64,000 nucleotides of DNA from Candidatus Competibacteraceae bacterium (GTDB lineage Bacteria > Pseudomonadota > Gammaproteobacteria > Competibacterales > Competibacteraceae). Both the position numbers and the translations under genes were made by a program. Positions 45,881 to 55,101 of the stretch are shown in pieces. The stretch is taken from NCBI GenBank assembly GCA_016713505.1, contig JADJPA010000001.1:1550001-1614000 (forward strand). Direction: 5' to 3'. Within the stretch, counting starts at the first letter, position 1; the number at the start of each line of letters is the position of its first letter. The notes beneath the pieces are model-generated. The model was not told where the DNA came from. It was given only the letters and a program-made list of their open reading frames with translations, and did not search any database.

Positions 45881-48391
45881 ATGTCGATCAAAACGCTAGA
45901 AAAAAGCAAGCCAGCGTCCTGGCTGACGGAACTTCCTCCCTTGGGTATGGACGCCAAGAGCATCACCGCCGACTTCCGCCACTATTTCAGCCACACCCTG
46001 GGCCGCGACCGGCATACCACCTACGCCAATTACATGTACGAGGCGTTGGTGCTGACCCTGCGCGACCGGCTGTGGGAGCGCTGGAAGAATACCCGCTACG
46101 CTTACGAGGCCGACGGCGGCGTGCGGCGCGCCTACTACCTGTCCATGGAATTTTTAATGGGCCGCGCCTTGAGCAACGCCATGCTCAACTTGGGCGTCAA
46201 CGAACCGGTCAACAAAGCCCTTTATGAAATGGGCCTGACCCTGGAAGAACTGGCCGAATGCGAAAACGACGCCGGCTTGGGCAACGGCGGCCTGGGCCGG
46301 CTGGCCGCCTGCTTCATGGACAGTTGCGCCACCTTGCGCCTGCCGGTGGTCGGTTACGGTATCCGCTACGCCTACGGCATGTTCCGCCAGCGCATCGAAA
46401 ACGGCTATCAGGTCGAGGAGCCGGATCACTGGCTGCGCAGCGGCAACCTGTGGGATCTGGAGCGACCGGAGTACACCGAGCGCATCAAGTTCGGCGGGCG
46501 CACCGAAGGCTATCTGAAAGCCGACGGCGAAATGGGCTGGCGCTGGCTCGACACCCACGACGTGCTGGCGGTGCCCTACGACGTGCCGATCCCCGGCTAT
46601 CAGAACGGCACGGTCAACACCCTGCGGCTGTGGTCGGCGGCCGCCACCGACGAATTCGATTTCGAGGATTTCAACTCCGGCAGCTACACCGAGGCGGTCG
46701 GCGCCAAGAATATGGCGGAAAACATCACCATGGTGCTCTATCCCAACGACTCCACCGAAAGCGGTAAGGAGTTGCGGTTGCGCCAGCAATATTTCCTGGC
46801 CTCCGCCAGCCTGCAAGACGTGATCCGGCAATGGGTGCGCGTACGCGGCGAAGATTTCAGCGACTTCGCCGCCAAGAACTGCTTCCAGCTCAACGACACC
46901 CATCCGACCATCGGCGTGGCGGAATTGATGCGGATCTTGATGGACGATCACGGCCTCAAGTGGGACGACGCCTGGGCGATCACCAGCAAGGTGATGGCCT
47001 ACACCAACCACACCCTGCTGCCCGAAGCGCTGGAGCGCTGGCCGGTGTGGCTGTTCCGCAAACTGCTGCCGCGGGTGCTGGACATCATCTACGAAATCAA
47101 CGCCCGGTTCCTGGCCGAAGTGGCCCGCCGCTGGCCCGGCGACATCGAGCGCCAGCGCCGCATGTCGCTGATCGAGGAAGGCTACGAGCAGCAGGTGCGC
47201 ATGGCCTATCTGGCCATCGCCGGCAGTTTTTCGGTGAACGGCGTGGCCGCGCTGCACTCCGACTTGCTCAAGCAGGGCTTGTTCCACGACTTCTACGAGC
47301 TGTGGCCGGAGAAGTTCAACAACAAGACCAACGGCGTCACCCAGCGGCGCTGGCTGGCCAGTTGCAACCCCGGCCTGAACAAGTTGATCACCGACACCAT
47401 CGGGCCGAGCTGGGTCACGCAACTGGACGATCTGCGCAAGCTCATTCCCTATGCCCAGGACACCAAGTTCCGCGCCAAGTGGCGGCAGATCAAACACGAC
47501 AACAAGGTCCGGCTGGCGACCCTGATCGAGGCCGACTGCGGGGTGGTGTTCAACACCAACGCGCTGTTCGACGTGCAGGTCAAGCGCATTCACGAATACA
47601 AGCGCCAGTTGCTCAACATCCTGCACGTCATCCACCTGTACGACCGCATCAAGCGCGGTGACACCGCGAACTGGACGCCGCGGTGCGTGCTGATCGGCGG
47701 CAAGTCGGCGCCCGGCTATTACATGGCGAAAGTCATCATCAAGCTGGTCAACAACGTCGCTAACGTCCTCAACAACGATCCCGAAGTCGGCGACAAGCTC
47801 AAGATGGCATTCCTGCCCAACTACCGGGTCTCGGCGATGGAGCTGATCGCGCCTGGCACCGATCTCTCCGAGCAAATCTCGACCGCCGGCAAAGAAGCCT
47901 CCGGCACCGGCAATATGAAGTTCATGATGAACGGCGCCGTCACCATCGGCACCCTGGATGGCGCCAACATCGAAATCCGTGAGGAATGCGGCGACGAGAA
48001 CTTCTTCCTGTTCGGTCTGACCGCTCAGGAGGTCGAGGCGCGGCGGTCGAGCTACGATCCGTGGGCGATCATCCACGGCGACGCGGACATTTCCCGAGTG
48101 ATGCACTTGCTCGAAAGCGCTCACTTCAACCAGTTCGAACAGGGTATCTTCGATCCGATCTTGAATTCGCTGACCAGCCCGCACGACCCGTGGCTGACCA
48201 TCGCCGACCTGCGCGCCTACTTCGACGCGCAAGCCCGCGTCGACAAGGCTTATCAGGATCAGGAATTGTGGACCCGGATGAGCATCATCAACACCGCCAC
48301 CAGCGGTAAATTCTCCACCGACCGCACCATGCTGGAATACAACGCCGAGATCTGGAAGCTCAAGCAACTCCCGGAAATGCCGTTGATCTGA
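45881..48391 (+). CDS. glgP: Glycogen/maltodextrin phosphorylase
   Basis: An 836-residue GT35 phosphorylase releasing glucose-1-phosphate from alpha-1,4-glucans. The glycogen-phosphorylase core is clear: YYLSMEFLMGRAL, NDAGLGNGGLGRLAACFMDS, LNDTHPTI, NGVTQRRWL and the PLP-binding region EASGTGNMKFMMNGAVTIGTLDGANIEI with the Schiff-base lysine. Length is normal. It is monocistronic here; no other glg genes are adjacent. In organisms that cycle glycogen under feast-famine conditions this enzyme is central, which agrees with but does not prove the suggested lifestyle. Confidence 0.96.
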   Translation: MSIKTLEKSKPASWLTELPPLGMDAKSITADFRHYFSHTLGRDRHTTYANYMYEALVLTLRDRLWERWKNTRYAYEADGGVRRAYYLSMEFLMGRALSNAMLNLGVNEPVNKALYEMGLTLEELAECENDAGLGNGGLGRLAACFMDSCATLRLPVVGYGIRYAYGMFRQRIENGYQVEEPDHWLRSGNLWDLERPEYTERIKFGGRTEGYLKADGEMGWRWLDTHDVLAVPYDVPIPGYQNGTVNTLRLWSAAATDEFDFEDFNSGSYTEAVGAKNMAENITMVLYPNDSTESGKELRLRQQYFLASASLQDVIRQWVRVRGEDFSDFAAKNCFQLNDTHPTIGVAELMRILMDDHGLKWDDAWAITSKVMAYTNHTLLPEALERWPVWLFRKLLPRVLDIIYEINARFLAEVARRWPGDIERQRRMSLIEEGYEQQVRMAYLAIAGSFSVNGVAALHSDLLKQGLFHDFYELWPEKFNNKTNGVTQRRWLASCNPGLNKLITDTIGPSWVTQLDDLRKLIPYAQDTKFRAKWRQIKHDNKVRLATLIEADCGVVFNTNALFDVQVKRIHEYKRQLLNILHVIHLYDRIKRGDTANWTPRCVLIGGKSAPGYYMAKVIIKLVNNVANVLNNDPEVGDKLKMAFLPNYRVSAMELIAPGTDLSEQISTAGKEASGTGNMKFMMNGAVTIGTLDGANIEIREECGDENFFLFGLTAQEVEARRSSYDPWAIIHGDADISRVMHLLESAHFNQFEQGIFDPILNSLTSPHDPWLTIADLRAYFDAQARVDKAYQDQELWTRMSIINTATSGKFSTDRTMLEYNAEIWKLKQLPEMPLI

Positions 48392-48407
48392 CCCTCCACC
48401 CAGCCGC

Positions 48408-48442
48408 CCGGAACGGGCCGCCACGACGGCGGCTCGTTCCGG
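48408..48442 (+). terminator. Strong hairpin after glgP
   Basis: CCGGAACG pairs with CGTTCCGG (48408-48415, 48435-48442), and CCGCC with GGCGG inside (48418-48422, 48428-48432), interrupted by a two-base mismatch. It lies 17 bases after the glgP stop. No T run follows, so it may terminate weakly or protect the RNA end. Confidence 0.45.
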
Positions 48443-48678
48443 GGCGCGCGTCGCCGAAGCTGGCGATTCCGCCACGCCCGCCCGCCAAACCCACCACCCG
48501 GAAATATATTTTTCGGCGGCGGGTTTCAAGCTCGGCGAACCCCTTGCAAAAAAAAGCGGCTTACAAAAAGATAAAGTCCCTCGGATCGCCCGATTGCGGC
48601 TCCTCCCAGTGAGGAACTTCAGCCCCCGCCGAGACGTCTTACGGTCGCTGTAACTCCCTCCTCCAGCAGAGAAACATC

Positions 48679-50028
48679 ATGACCAAGCACTACGACCTCA
48701 TCGCTATCGGTGGTGGCAGCGGCGGCCTGTCGGTGGCGGAACGAGCGGCCCGTTATGGCGCCCGCTGCGCGCTGATCGAAGGCGGCCGGCTCGGCGGCAC
48801 CTGCGTCAACGTCGGCTGCGTGCCGAAAAAGGTGATGTGGTACGCCGCCCATCTGGCACATGCCCTCGATGACGCGCCCGGCTACGGTTTCCGGCTCGAT
48901 TATTTCGATTTCGACTGGCGAAAGCTGAAAAGCGCCCGCGACCGCTTCGTCGGCGGGATCAACGACTGGTATCAAGGCTATCTCGCCGAAGCGGGCGTGG
49001 AACTGATTCGCGGCTTCGCCCGCTTCGTGAACACCCGCACCCTAGACGTTGACGGCGAGCGCTTCACCGCCCATCACATCGTGATCGCCACCGGTGGTCG
49101 GCCCCGCATTCCCGACCTTCCCGGCGCGGAATTCGGCATCACCTCGGACGGGTTTTTCGAGTTGGAAGCCTGTCCGCCCCGCATTGCCATCGCCGGCGGC
49201 GGTTACATCGCCGTCGAACTGGCGGGGATGTTGCACACCCTGGGGGCCGACGTGACGCTGCTGGTCCGCAAAGACGAAGTTTTGCGGACCTTCGATGCCG
49301 CCATCCGCGAAGAACTGATGCTGCGCCTGCGCGAGGACGGTATCAACGTAATGGCCCGGACCGAGATTCGGGCGGTGGCGCAGCTGGCTAGAGGCGCGCT
49401 CAACCTGCACTGCGCCGGCCGGGATAAGCCCCTGGAAACCGACACCCTGCTCTGGGCCATCGGTCGTATCCCCAACACCGACACGCTCAATCTTGAGGCG
49501 GCGAACCTCAAGCTGAACGCCGATGGCACCATCCCCACCGATCCGTATCAGAACACCCCTGTTCCCCAAATTTACGCCCTGGGCGATATCACCGAGCGCT
49601 TTCATCTGACGCCGGTGGCCATCGCCGCCGGACGCCGGCTGGCCGACCGCCTGTTCGGCCAGCAGCCGGAACGCCACCTGCCTTATGAAAATATTCCCAG
49701 CGTGGTGTTCAGCCACCCGCCCATCGGCACGATCGGCCTGACCGAAGAAGACGCGCGAGCCCAACACGGCGAGGCGGTGCGAGTTTATCAGACCCGGTTC
49801 CGGCCGATGTATCACGCCTTTACCGCCCGTCCGACCCATACCCTGATGAAACTGGTGTGCGTCGGACCAGATGAAAAAATCGTCGGCTGTCACCTTATCG
49901 GCGAGGGGGTGGACGAGATGCTGCAAGGCTTTGCCGTCGCCGTGCGCATGGGCGCCACCAAGCGCGATTTCGACGATACCGTGGCGATTCATCCCACCAG
50001 CGCCGAAGAATTGGTTACGATACGCTGA
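48679..50028 (+). CDS. gor: Glutathione-disulfide reductase
   Basis: A 449-residue FAD disulfide reductase. FAD motif IGGGSGGLSVAERAA, redox cysteines Cys42 and Cys47 in GGTCVNVGCVPKK, NADP-binding AGGGYIAVELAGMLHTLG and the C-terminal VAIHPTSAEELVT with the catalytic His-Glu pair. The GGYIAVE...LLVRKD pattern and the GCVPKK active site favour glutathione reductase over lipoamide dehydrogenase, which is encoded at 9583. A 287-base gap with no gene precedes it. It is likely co-directional with the carbonic-anhydrase-like gene. Confidence 0.93.
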   Translation: MTKHYDLIAIGGGSGGLSVAERAARYGARCALIEGGRLGGTCVNVGCVPKKVMWYAAHLAHALDDAPGYGFRLDYFDFDWRKLKSARDRFVGGINDWYQGYLAEAGVELIRGFARFVNTRTLDVDGERFTAHHIVIATGGRPRIPDLPGAEFGITSDGFFELEACPPRIAIAGGGYIAVELAGMLHTLGADVTLLVRKDEVLRTFDAAIREELMLRLREDGINVMARTEIRAVAQLARGALNLHCAGRDKPLETDTLLWAIGRIPNTDTLNLEAANLKLNADGTIPTDPYQNTPVPQIYALGDITERFHLTPVAIAAGRRLADRLFGQQPERHLPYENIPSVVFSHPPIGTIGLTEEDARAQHGEAVRVYQTRFRPMYHAFTARPTHTLMKLVCVGPDEKIVGCHLIGEGVDEMLQGFAVAVRMGATKRDFDDTVAIHPTSAEELVTIR

Positions 50029-50096
50029 GTGAAGCGGTTGGCTCCGTCGCTCAACCGTTCGCGCCGGTCCCCAATTTCGAGCTTATTGGAACCCCG

Positions 50097-50633
50097 ATGT
50101 CTGTCCGCCCCTTCGAGCAACACGTTCCGCGCGTTCACCCCACCGCGTTCGTCGATGACACCGCCGTGGTGATCGGCGATGTCGACATCGGCGAACACAG
50201 TTCGGTCTGGCCGCTGTGCGTGGTGCGCGGCGACATTCAAAGCATCCGCATCGGCGCCCGCACCAGCATCCAGGATGGCACCATCATTCACGTCACCCAC
50301 GACAGCCGCTTTTGTCCGGGCGGTCAACCGACCTTGGTCGGCAACGATGTCACGGTCGGTCATAAAACGATCCTGCACGCCTGCACTATCGAGGATTATT
50401 GCCTGATCGGGATGGGCGCCATCGTGATGGATAAGGCGGTGGTCCAAGCCTGGGTAACGCTGGGCGCCGGCAGCGTGGTGCCGCCCGGCAAGGTGCTTGA
50501 CAGCGGCTATCTGTACGTCGGCAGCCCCGCCAAGCGCGTTCGCCCGCTGAGCGAGCGCGAGCGGGACTTCCTGGGCTACTCGCCTCAAAATTACCAGCGC
50601 TTGAAAGACCGACATCAAGCCCTCTTGGCCTAG
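50097..50633 (+). CDS. yrdA: Gamma-carbonic anhydrase family protein (YrdA-like)
   Basis: A 178-residue left-handed beta-helix protein with hexapeptide repeats (VIGDVDIGEHSSVWPLCVVRGD, IRIGARTSIQDGTIIHV, LVGNDVTVGHKTILHACTI). The metal-binding histidines of the gamma class occur in IIHVTHD and VGHKTILHAC. Most YrdA-like proteins bind zinc but carbonic anhydrase activity is often undetectable, so function is uncertain. It begins 69 bases after gor and is followed by the MFS gene after 23 bases, suggesting one transcript. Confidence 0.9.
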   Translation: MSVRPFEQHVPRVHPTAFVDDTAVVIGDVDIGEHSSVWPLCVVRGDIQSIRIGARTSIQDGTIIHVTHDSRFCPGGQPTLVGNDVTVGHKTILHACTIEDYCLIGMGAIVMDKAVVQAWVTLGAGSVVPPGKVLDSGYLYVGSPAKRVRPLSERERDFLGYSPQNYQRLKDRHQALLA

Positions 50634-50656
50634 CCCCAAGCAGGAGAACGGCCGCT

Positions 50657-51868
50657 ATGTTTCAGGCGCTACGCAAATCCGACGCGCTCATCATCACGCT
50701 GGCCGCCGCCGGCATCCTGATGGTCACCATGGGCGTTCGCCAATCGCTGGGACTGTTCGTCAGCCCCATTAATACCGCGACCGGTTTGGGAATCACGACG
50801 ATCAGCCTGGCGCTTGCCATCGGCCAATTCACTTGGGGCGCGATCCAACCCGTCGCCGGCGCGGTCGCCGATCGCTTCGGCCCGCGCGCCGTGCTGATCG
50901 GCGGCCTGCTGGTCATGGCGCTCGGCAGCGCCATCACGCCGTTCATGCAATCGGGCTTCGGGCTGATCGCCTCCCTCGGCCTGCTGTCGGCCATCGGCTC
51001 CGGGGCCGGAAGCTTTTCCGTGCTGATCGGCGCGGCGGCCCAACGCTTGCCGCTGGAGGCGCGCGGCGCCGCCTCGGGCGTCATCAACGCTGGCGGTTCG
51101 TTCGGTCAGTTCGTGTTCGCGCCGATCGCGCAAAAGCTGATTCAGGGGTTGGGCTGGACCGGCGCCCTGTGGTCGATGGCGGCGATGACCCTGGCTGCGC
51201 TACCGCTGGTCGCCACGCTGACCCGATCGACAAAAACGCCGGTTCATCCCGAACAAGATGCGGGCGTGCTGAAAGCGGTCAGCGGCTCTTTGCGCGATCC
51301 CAGCTATCTGCTCCTCCACGCCGGCTTCTTCACCTGCGGCTTCCACATCGCCTTCTTGGTGACGCATTTGCCGGGCGAAGTCAGCTTGTGCGGGCTGCCG
51401 GCCTCCGTCGCCAGTTGGTCGCTGGCGATCATCGGTCTTTCCAATATTTTCGGCAGCCTGTTTGCCGGCTGGTGCGTGTCCCGCTATCGCAGCAAATGGA
51501 TTCTGGCGATGATGTATGGTTCACGCGCGCTGTTGATCGCTTGGTATCTGATGATGCCGAAGACCGAACCGGTCTATTACCTGTTTGCGGTCGGCCTGGG
51601 TTTTACTTGGCTGGCGACGGTCCCGCCGACCGCCGCCATCGTCGGCAAACTGTTCGGCGTGCGCTATCTGGCGACCCTGTTCGGCCTGACCCTCCTCTCG
51701 CACCAGACCGGCGGCTTCCTGGGCGCTTATCTGGGCGGCTTGGCGATTACCCGGTTCGGCGATTTCAGTTGGATGTGGTACGCCGACATGGCGCTGGCCG
51801 CGCTGGCCGCCGTCGTGAATCTGCCGATTCGGGAAGCGCCCGTCGTCAGAGCCGTGGCGGCTGCGTGA
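50657..51868 (+). CDS. Major facilitator superfamily transporter (oxalate/monocarboxylate-type)
   Basis: A 403-residue carrier with twelve hydrophobic segments in two halves. The loop between segments 2 and 3 has AVADRFGPRAVLIGG, the MFS signature; the equivalent second-half loop is GWCVSRYRSKWIL. The pattern GVRQSLGLFVSPI at the start and the EARGAASGVINAGGSFGQFV stretch resemble oxalate:formate antiporter/monocarboxylate-like MFS proteins. Substrate unknown. AGGAGA lies before the ATG. Confidence 0.85.
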   Translation: MFQALRKSDALIITLAAAGILMVTMGVRQSLGLFVSPINTATGLGITTISLALAIGQFTWGAIQPVAGAVADRFGPRAVLIGGLLVMALGSAITPFMQSGFGLIASLGLLSAIGSGAGSFSVLIGAAAQRLPLEARGAASGVINAGGSFGQFVFAPIAQKLIQGLGWTGALWSMAAMTLAALPLVATLTRSTKTPVHPEQDAGVLKAVSGSLRDPSYLLLHAGFFTCGFHIAFLVTHLPGEVSLCGLPASVASWSLAIIGLSNIFGSLFAGWCVSRYRSKWILAMMYGSRALLIAWYLMMPKTEPVYYLFAVGLGFTWLATVPPTAAIVGKLFGVRYLATLFGLTLLSHQTGGFLGAYLGGLAITRFGDFSWMWYADMALAALAAVVNLPIREAPVVRAVAAA

Positions 51869-51906
51869 GCACCATCTTGAGCGCCTTGGCGTAAGGAGCA
51901 CCAGCA

Positions 51907-52236
51907 ATGAGCGAGTTGCGTCCCGAAATTTCGATTGCCTTACTTAACGAGCGTGGCGCCGAATATTTGCCCGGTTATCTAGGCATCAAGATCATCGCGC
52001 TGTCGGCCAATTCGCTGACCGGTCGAATGCCGGTGCAAAAGCTGCATTTCGCGCCGAACAATCTGAAGAGCAATCATGTGGGGACGATTGAGGAGGGCGC
52101 CATCGCGTGTGTGGCGAGCGCTCAACATTTGGGACGGAATACCCAGGTCTGGGATGCCATCGTGACCGATGAAGCAACGGGCCACAAGATCGCGCTGTTT
52201 CGCTGCACACAGATGATTTTGTGGCCGAAAAGCTAA
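51907..52236 (+). CDS. PaaI-type hotdog thioesterase with internal in-frame deletion (probably inactive)
   Basis: A 109-residue protein whose N-terminal part (ISIALLNERGAEYLPGYLGIKI...SLTGRMPVQKLHFAPN) and C-terminal part (NLKSNHVGTIEEGAIACVASAQHLGRNTQVWDA...ALFRCTQMILWP) both match PaaI/YdiI-like thioesterases of ~140 residues. The piece normally between them, with the central hotdog helix and its catalytic LHAG...LAD pattern, is missing: HFAPN is joined straight to NLKSNH. About 35 residues seem deleted in frame. The gene keeps AGGAGC and an open frame, so a shortened product may be made, but thioesterase activity is unlikely. Confidence 0.75.
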   Translation: MSELRPEISIALLNERGAEYLPGYLGIKIIALSANSLTGRMPVQKLHFAPNNLKSNHVGTIEEGAIACVASAQHLGRNTQVWDAIVTDEATGHKIALFRCTQMILWPKS

Positions 52237-52545
52237 AAAACCTCCCAGTTTTGACCGATTTTTTGAATCACCTGCTCCGTCAGTGTTTCGACGGCGAATC
52301 CAATCCGTACCACCTTGAGCCGAAACACTGTCGATCTCTGTTCGGGGTGTAAGCTTGAAAAGGCTACTTTCGAGTGGTCTAATGGTGGCTGCCATTCCCC
52401 CTCTGCATTTTCTCAGACGGACGATATTACCAGCGGCTGTCCTTGCTAAGGATCGGGCAATAGCTAACGCATCCCAAACGTCCGAGTTTCTCGTTCAACA
52501 TCCGCCCAAGCCCAATACCCATTCAAAATTTGGAGAAAACCCAGT
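52237..52545. other. Non-coding stretch before the second hemerythrin gene
   Basis: No gene recognised in 309 bases. A perfect 10-base inverted repeat, CAGTGTTTCG / CGAAACACTG (52283-52292 and 52323-52332), is separated by 30 bases; it could be a transcript structure or a protein-binding site. GGAG precedes the hemerythrin ATG. Confidence 0.4.
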
Positions 52546-53019
52546 ATGTCGCGAGAGTTTTTAGCGTGGTCGGAAGAACTGAGTGTTGGAATTCAAGAAA
52601 TCGACGAACAGCACAAAGTTCTTGCCGGCTTGACGAACTGTCTTTTTAATGAGGCCATCCTCAATAAGGGAGACCCCGCCGTCATCGAAAGCATTTTAAA
52701 TGAGCTGATCCAGTACACTATCATTCATTTCTCGGTCGAAGAAAGCCTTTTTCGCATCTTCAATTATCCAGAAGCTGATTCCCATCAGATGCATCATAGC
52801 CAATTAAAAAGAGAAGTATTTGGAATAAAGGAAAAATTTAATAAAGGAGAAACCGTCGATCTGGAGTTGATGCACCTGCTCAGAGACTGGCTGACCAAAC
52901 ATATCATGATAGAAGACAAACTATATACCCCGTTTTTCTTGAGCAAGGGACTCAAGCCGCACTGGCCAAAATCGCGCTCGTGGATTGGAAAAATCTGGAA
53001 CTCTATGCACATTAAATGA
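52546..53019 (+). CDS. Bacteriohemerythrin (second copy)
   Basis: A 157-residue hemerythrin with all diiron ligands: His23, His61, Glu65, His80, His84, His119 and Asp124, and the start FLAWSEELSVGIQEIDEQHK. It is clearly diverged from the copy at 33622, lacks that protein's N-terminal extension, and its own C-terminal tail is basic and Trp-rich (PHWPKSRSWIGKIW). It has a lower GC content than its neighbours. It directly precedes prlC (15 bases), though a functional link is not obvious. Confidence 0.92.
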   Translation: MSREFLAWSEELSVGIQEIDEQHKVLAGLTNCLFNEAILNKGDPAVIESILNELIQYTIIHFSVEESLFRIFNYPEADSHQMHHSQLKREVFGIKEKFNKGETVDLELMHLLRDWLTKHIMIEDKLYTPFFLSKGLKPHWPKSRSWIGKIWNSMHIK

Positions 53020-53034
53020 TGTCAACGCTATTAA

Positions 53035-55092
53035 ATGACCCACGCGATGGCCAATCCATTACTCGATGCTGATGACCTTCCTTCTTATGCCGCTATCCGA
53101 TCCGAACATATCGAACCGACCATTGATCGGGTGTTGGCCGACAACCGTATTGAAATAGAACATCTGCTGGCCGCCAGTACTTATTATACCTGGAACAATT
53201 TAATTCAACCGCTGGAAGAGCTAGAAGACCGTTTGAATAAAGCATGGTCGCCGGTCAGTCATTTGCACGCGGTGCTGGATTCTGAAGCGCTGCGCGCGGC
53301 TTACAACGCCTGCCTGCCGAAACTCAGCGCCTACGCCACGGAAGTCGGCCAGCATGAAGGGCTTTACCAGGCCTACCGGCAAATCGCCGACGGATCGGAA
53401 TATGCCCGGCTCGACGCCGCCCAACGCAAGGTTATCGACAACGCCCTGCGCGACTTTCGCCTGTCCGGCATCGCCCTAGCGCCGGCACAACAAGCCCGCT
53501 ACAAGGACATCCAGCAGGAACTGTCGCAACTGAGCGCAAGGTTCGCCGAAAACGTACTTGATGCCACCCAGGGTTGGACCAAGCAGGTCACCGACGAAAC
53601 GCAACTGGCCGGCCTCCCGGAGTCGGCGCGGGCGCTGACCCGTCAAACCGCCCGACAGCGAGCGCTTGAGGGCTGGTTGCTGACCCTGGAACTACCCTCC
53701 TATCTACCCGTGCTCAACTACGCCGACGACCGCGAACTACGGCGCGAATTGTATGAGGCTTTCTGTACCCGCGCCTCGAATCAGGGACCGAACGCCGGTC
53801 GGTGGGACAACGGCCCGCTCATGGAACGCCTTCTGGCGCTGCGGCATGAGTTGGCCCAGATTCTGGGCTTTCAGGATTACTCCGAATACTCGCTGGCGAC
53901 CAAGATGGCCGATTCTGCGGACCAGGTGTTGGCGTTCCTCGATGGCTTGGCCCGCCGCGCCCGGCCGCAGGCCCAGCGCGAATTGGCCGAGCTGCGGGAG
54001 TTCGCCCGCGCTGAATTCGGAATCGAGGCGTTGGAGGCTTGGGATATCGGTTATTACGCCGAGAAACTGCGCCAGCACCGCTATCAACTGTCGCAGGAAG
54101 AATTGCGGCCCTACTTCCCAATCACCCGCGTGCTGCCGGGCTTGTTCGCGGTCGCGGAGAAACTGTTCGGCATCGCCATCCGCCTGCTGGACGGCGTCGA
54201 GGTGTGGCATCCCGACGTGCGAGTTTACGAAATCGCCGATTCGAGCGGACAACCGCGCGGTCGGTTTTTTCTGGACTTGTACGCTCGCCCTCACAAGCGC
54301 GGCGGCGCCTGGATGGACGGCTGTCTGGCGCGGCGGGTGATCGACGGCCGGGTACGGCTACCGGCGGCCTATCTGGTGTGCAATTTCACCCCGCCGGTGG
54401 GCGATGATCCGGCGCTGCTGACCCACGGCGACGTGGTGACCATGTTCCACGAGTTCGGGCACGGCTTGCATCATCTGCTGAGCAAAATCGATTACTTGCC
54501 GGTCACCGGCATCCACGGCGTGGAATGGGATGCGGTGGAGCTGCCGAGCCAGTTTTTGGAAAACTGGTGCTGGTCGCGCGAGGCATTGGCGCTGCTGGCG
54601 GGCCACTACCAGACCGGCGAGCCGCTGCCGGAAGCGCTGTACCAGCGAATGCAGGCGGCCAAGACCTTTCAGGCGGGCATCCTCATGGTCCGACAGCTGG
54701 AATTCGGGCTGTTCGATTTCCGCCTGCACCGGGAATTCGACCCGGCGCGCGGCGGCCGGGTGCTGGAGCTGCTCGATGCGGTGCGCCGGCAGGTCGCGGT
54801 GATCATCCCCCCCAGCCACAACCGTTTTCCCAACGCCTTCACGCACATCTTCTCCGGCGGTTACGCGGCGGGCTACTACAGTTATAAATGGGCGGAAGTC
54901 TTATCGGCCGATGCCTTCAGCGCCTTTGAAGAAAACGGCCTCTTCGACGCCGCCACCGGCGCGCGTTTCCGCGACAGCATTCTGGCCGTCGGCGGCTCGC
55001 GCCCGGCCTTGGCCAGTTTCGTCGAGTTTCGCGGCCGGGAGCCGCGTATCGAACCGCTCTTGCGAGCTAACGGGATCAAAGCAGCCGCTTAG
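53035..55092 (+). CDS. prlC: Oligopeptidase A (M3 family metallopeptidase)
   Basis: A 685-residue M3A thimet-type peptidase. The zinc site is HEFGHGLHHLL with the downstream glutamate in WDAVELPSQFLENW. The N-terminal all-helical part (ADDLPSYAAIRSEHIEPTIDRVLADN) and the GGYAAGYYSYKWAEVLSADAF motif are typical of OpdA/PrlC. It degrades signal peptides and short oligopeptides in the cytoplasm. ATG 53035 and 53047 are both possible starts. Its TAG is overlapped by the AGGAGG of the next gene, so the calpain-like protein is translated with it. Confidence 0.95.
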   Translation: MTHAMANPLLDADDLPSYAAIRSEHIEPTIDRVLADNRIEIEHLLAASTYYTWNNLIQPLEELEDRLNKAWSPVSHLHAVLDSEALRAAYNACLPKLSAYATEVGQHEGLYQAYRQIADGSEYARLDAAQRKVIDNALRDFRLSGIALAPAQQARYKDIQQELSQLSARFAENVLDATQGWTKQVTDETQLAGLPESARALTRQTARQRALEGWLLTLELPSYLPVLNYADDRELRRELYEAFCTRASNQGPNAGRWDNGPLMERLLALRHELAQILGFQDYSEYSLATKMADSADQVLAFLDGLARRARPQAQRELAELREFARAEFGIEALEAWDIGYYAEKLRQHRYQLSQEELRPYFPITRVLPGLFAVAEKLFGIAIRLLDGVEVWHPDVRVYEIADSSGQPRGRFFLDLYARPHKRGGAWMDGCLARRVIDGRVRLPAAYLVCNFTPPVGDDPALLTHGDVVTMFHEFGHGLHHLLSKIDYLPVTGIHGVEWDAVELPSQFLENWCWSREALALLAGHYQTGEPLPEALYQRMQAAKTFQAGILMVRQLEFGLFDFRLHREFDPARGGRVLELLDAVRRQVAVIIPPSHNRFPNAFTHIFSGGYAAGYYSYKWAEVLSADAFSAFEENGLFDAATGARFRDSILAVGGSRPALASFVEFRGREPRIEPLLRANGIKAAA

Positions 55093-55101
55093 GAGGTCCT
55101 C

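Noticed and set aside
46154..48529. Very long (791-codon) open frame antisense to glgP
   Set aside because: Shadow frame of a GC-rich gene; the translation is low-complexity and lacks family motifs, while glgP on the plus strand is complete.
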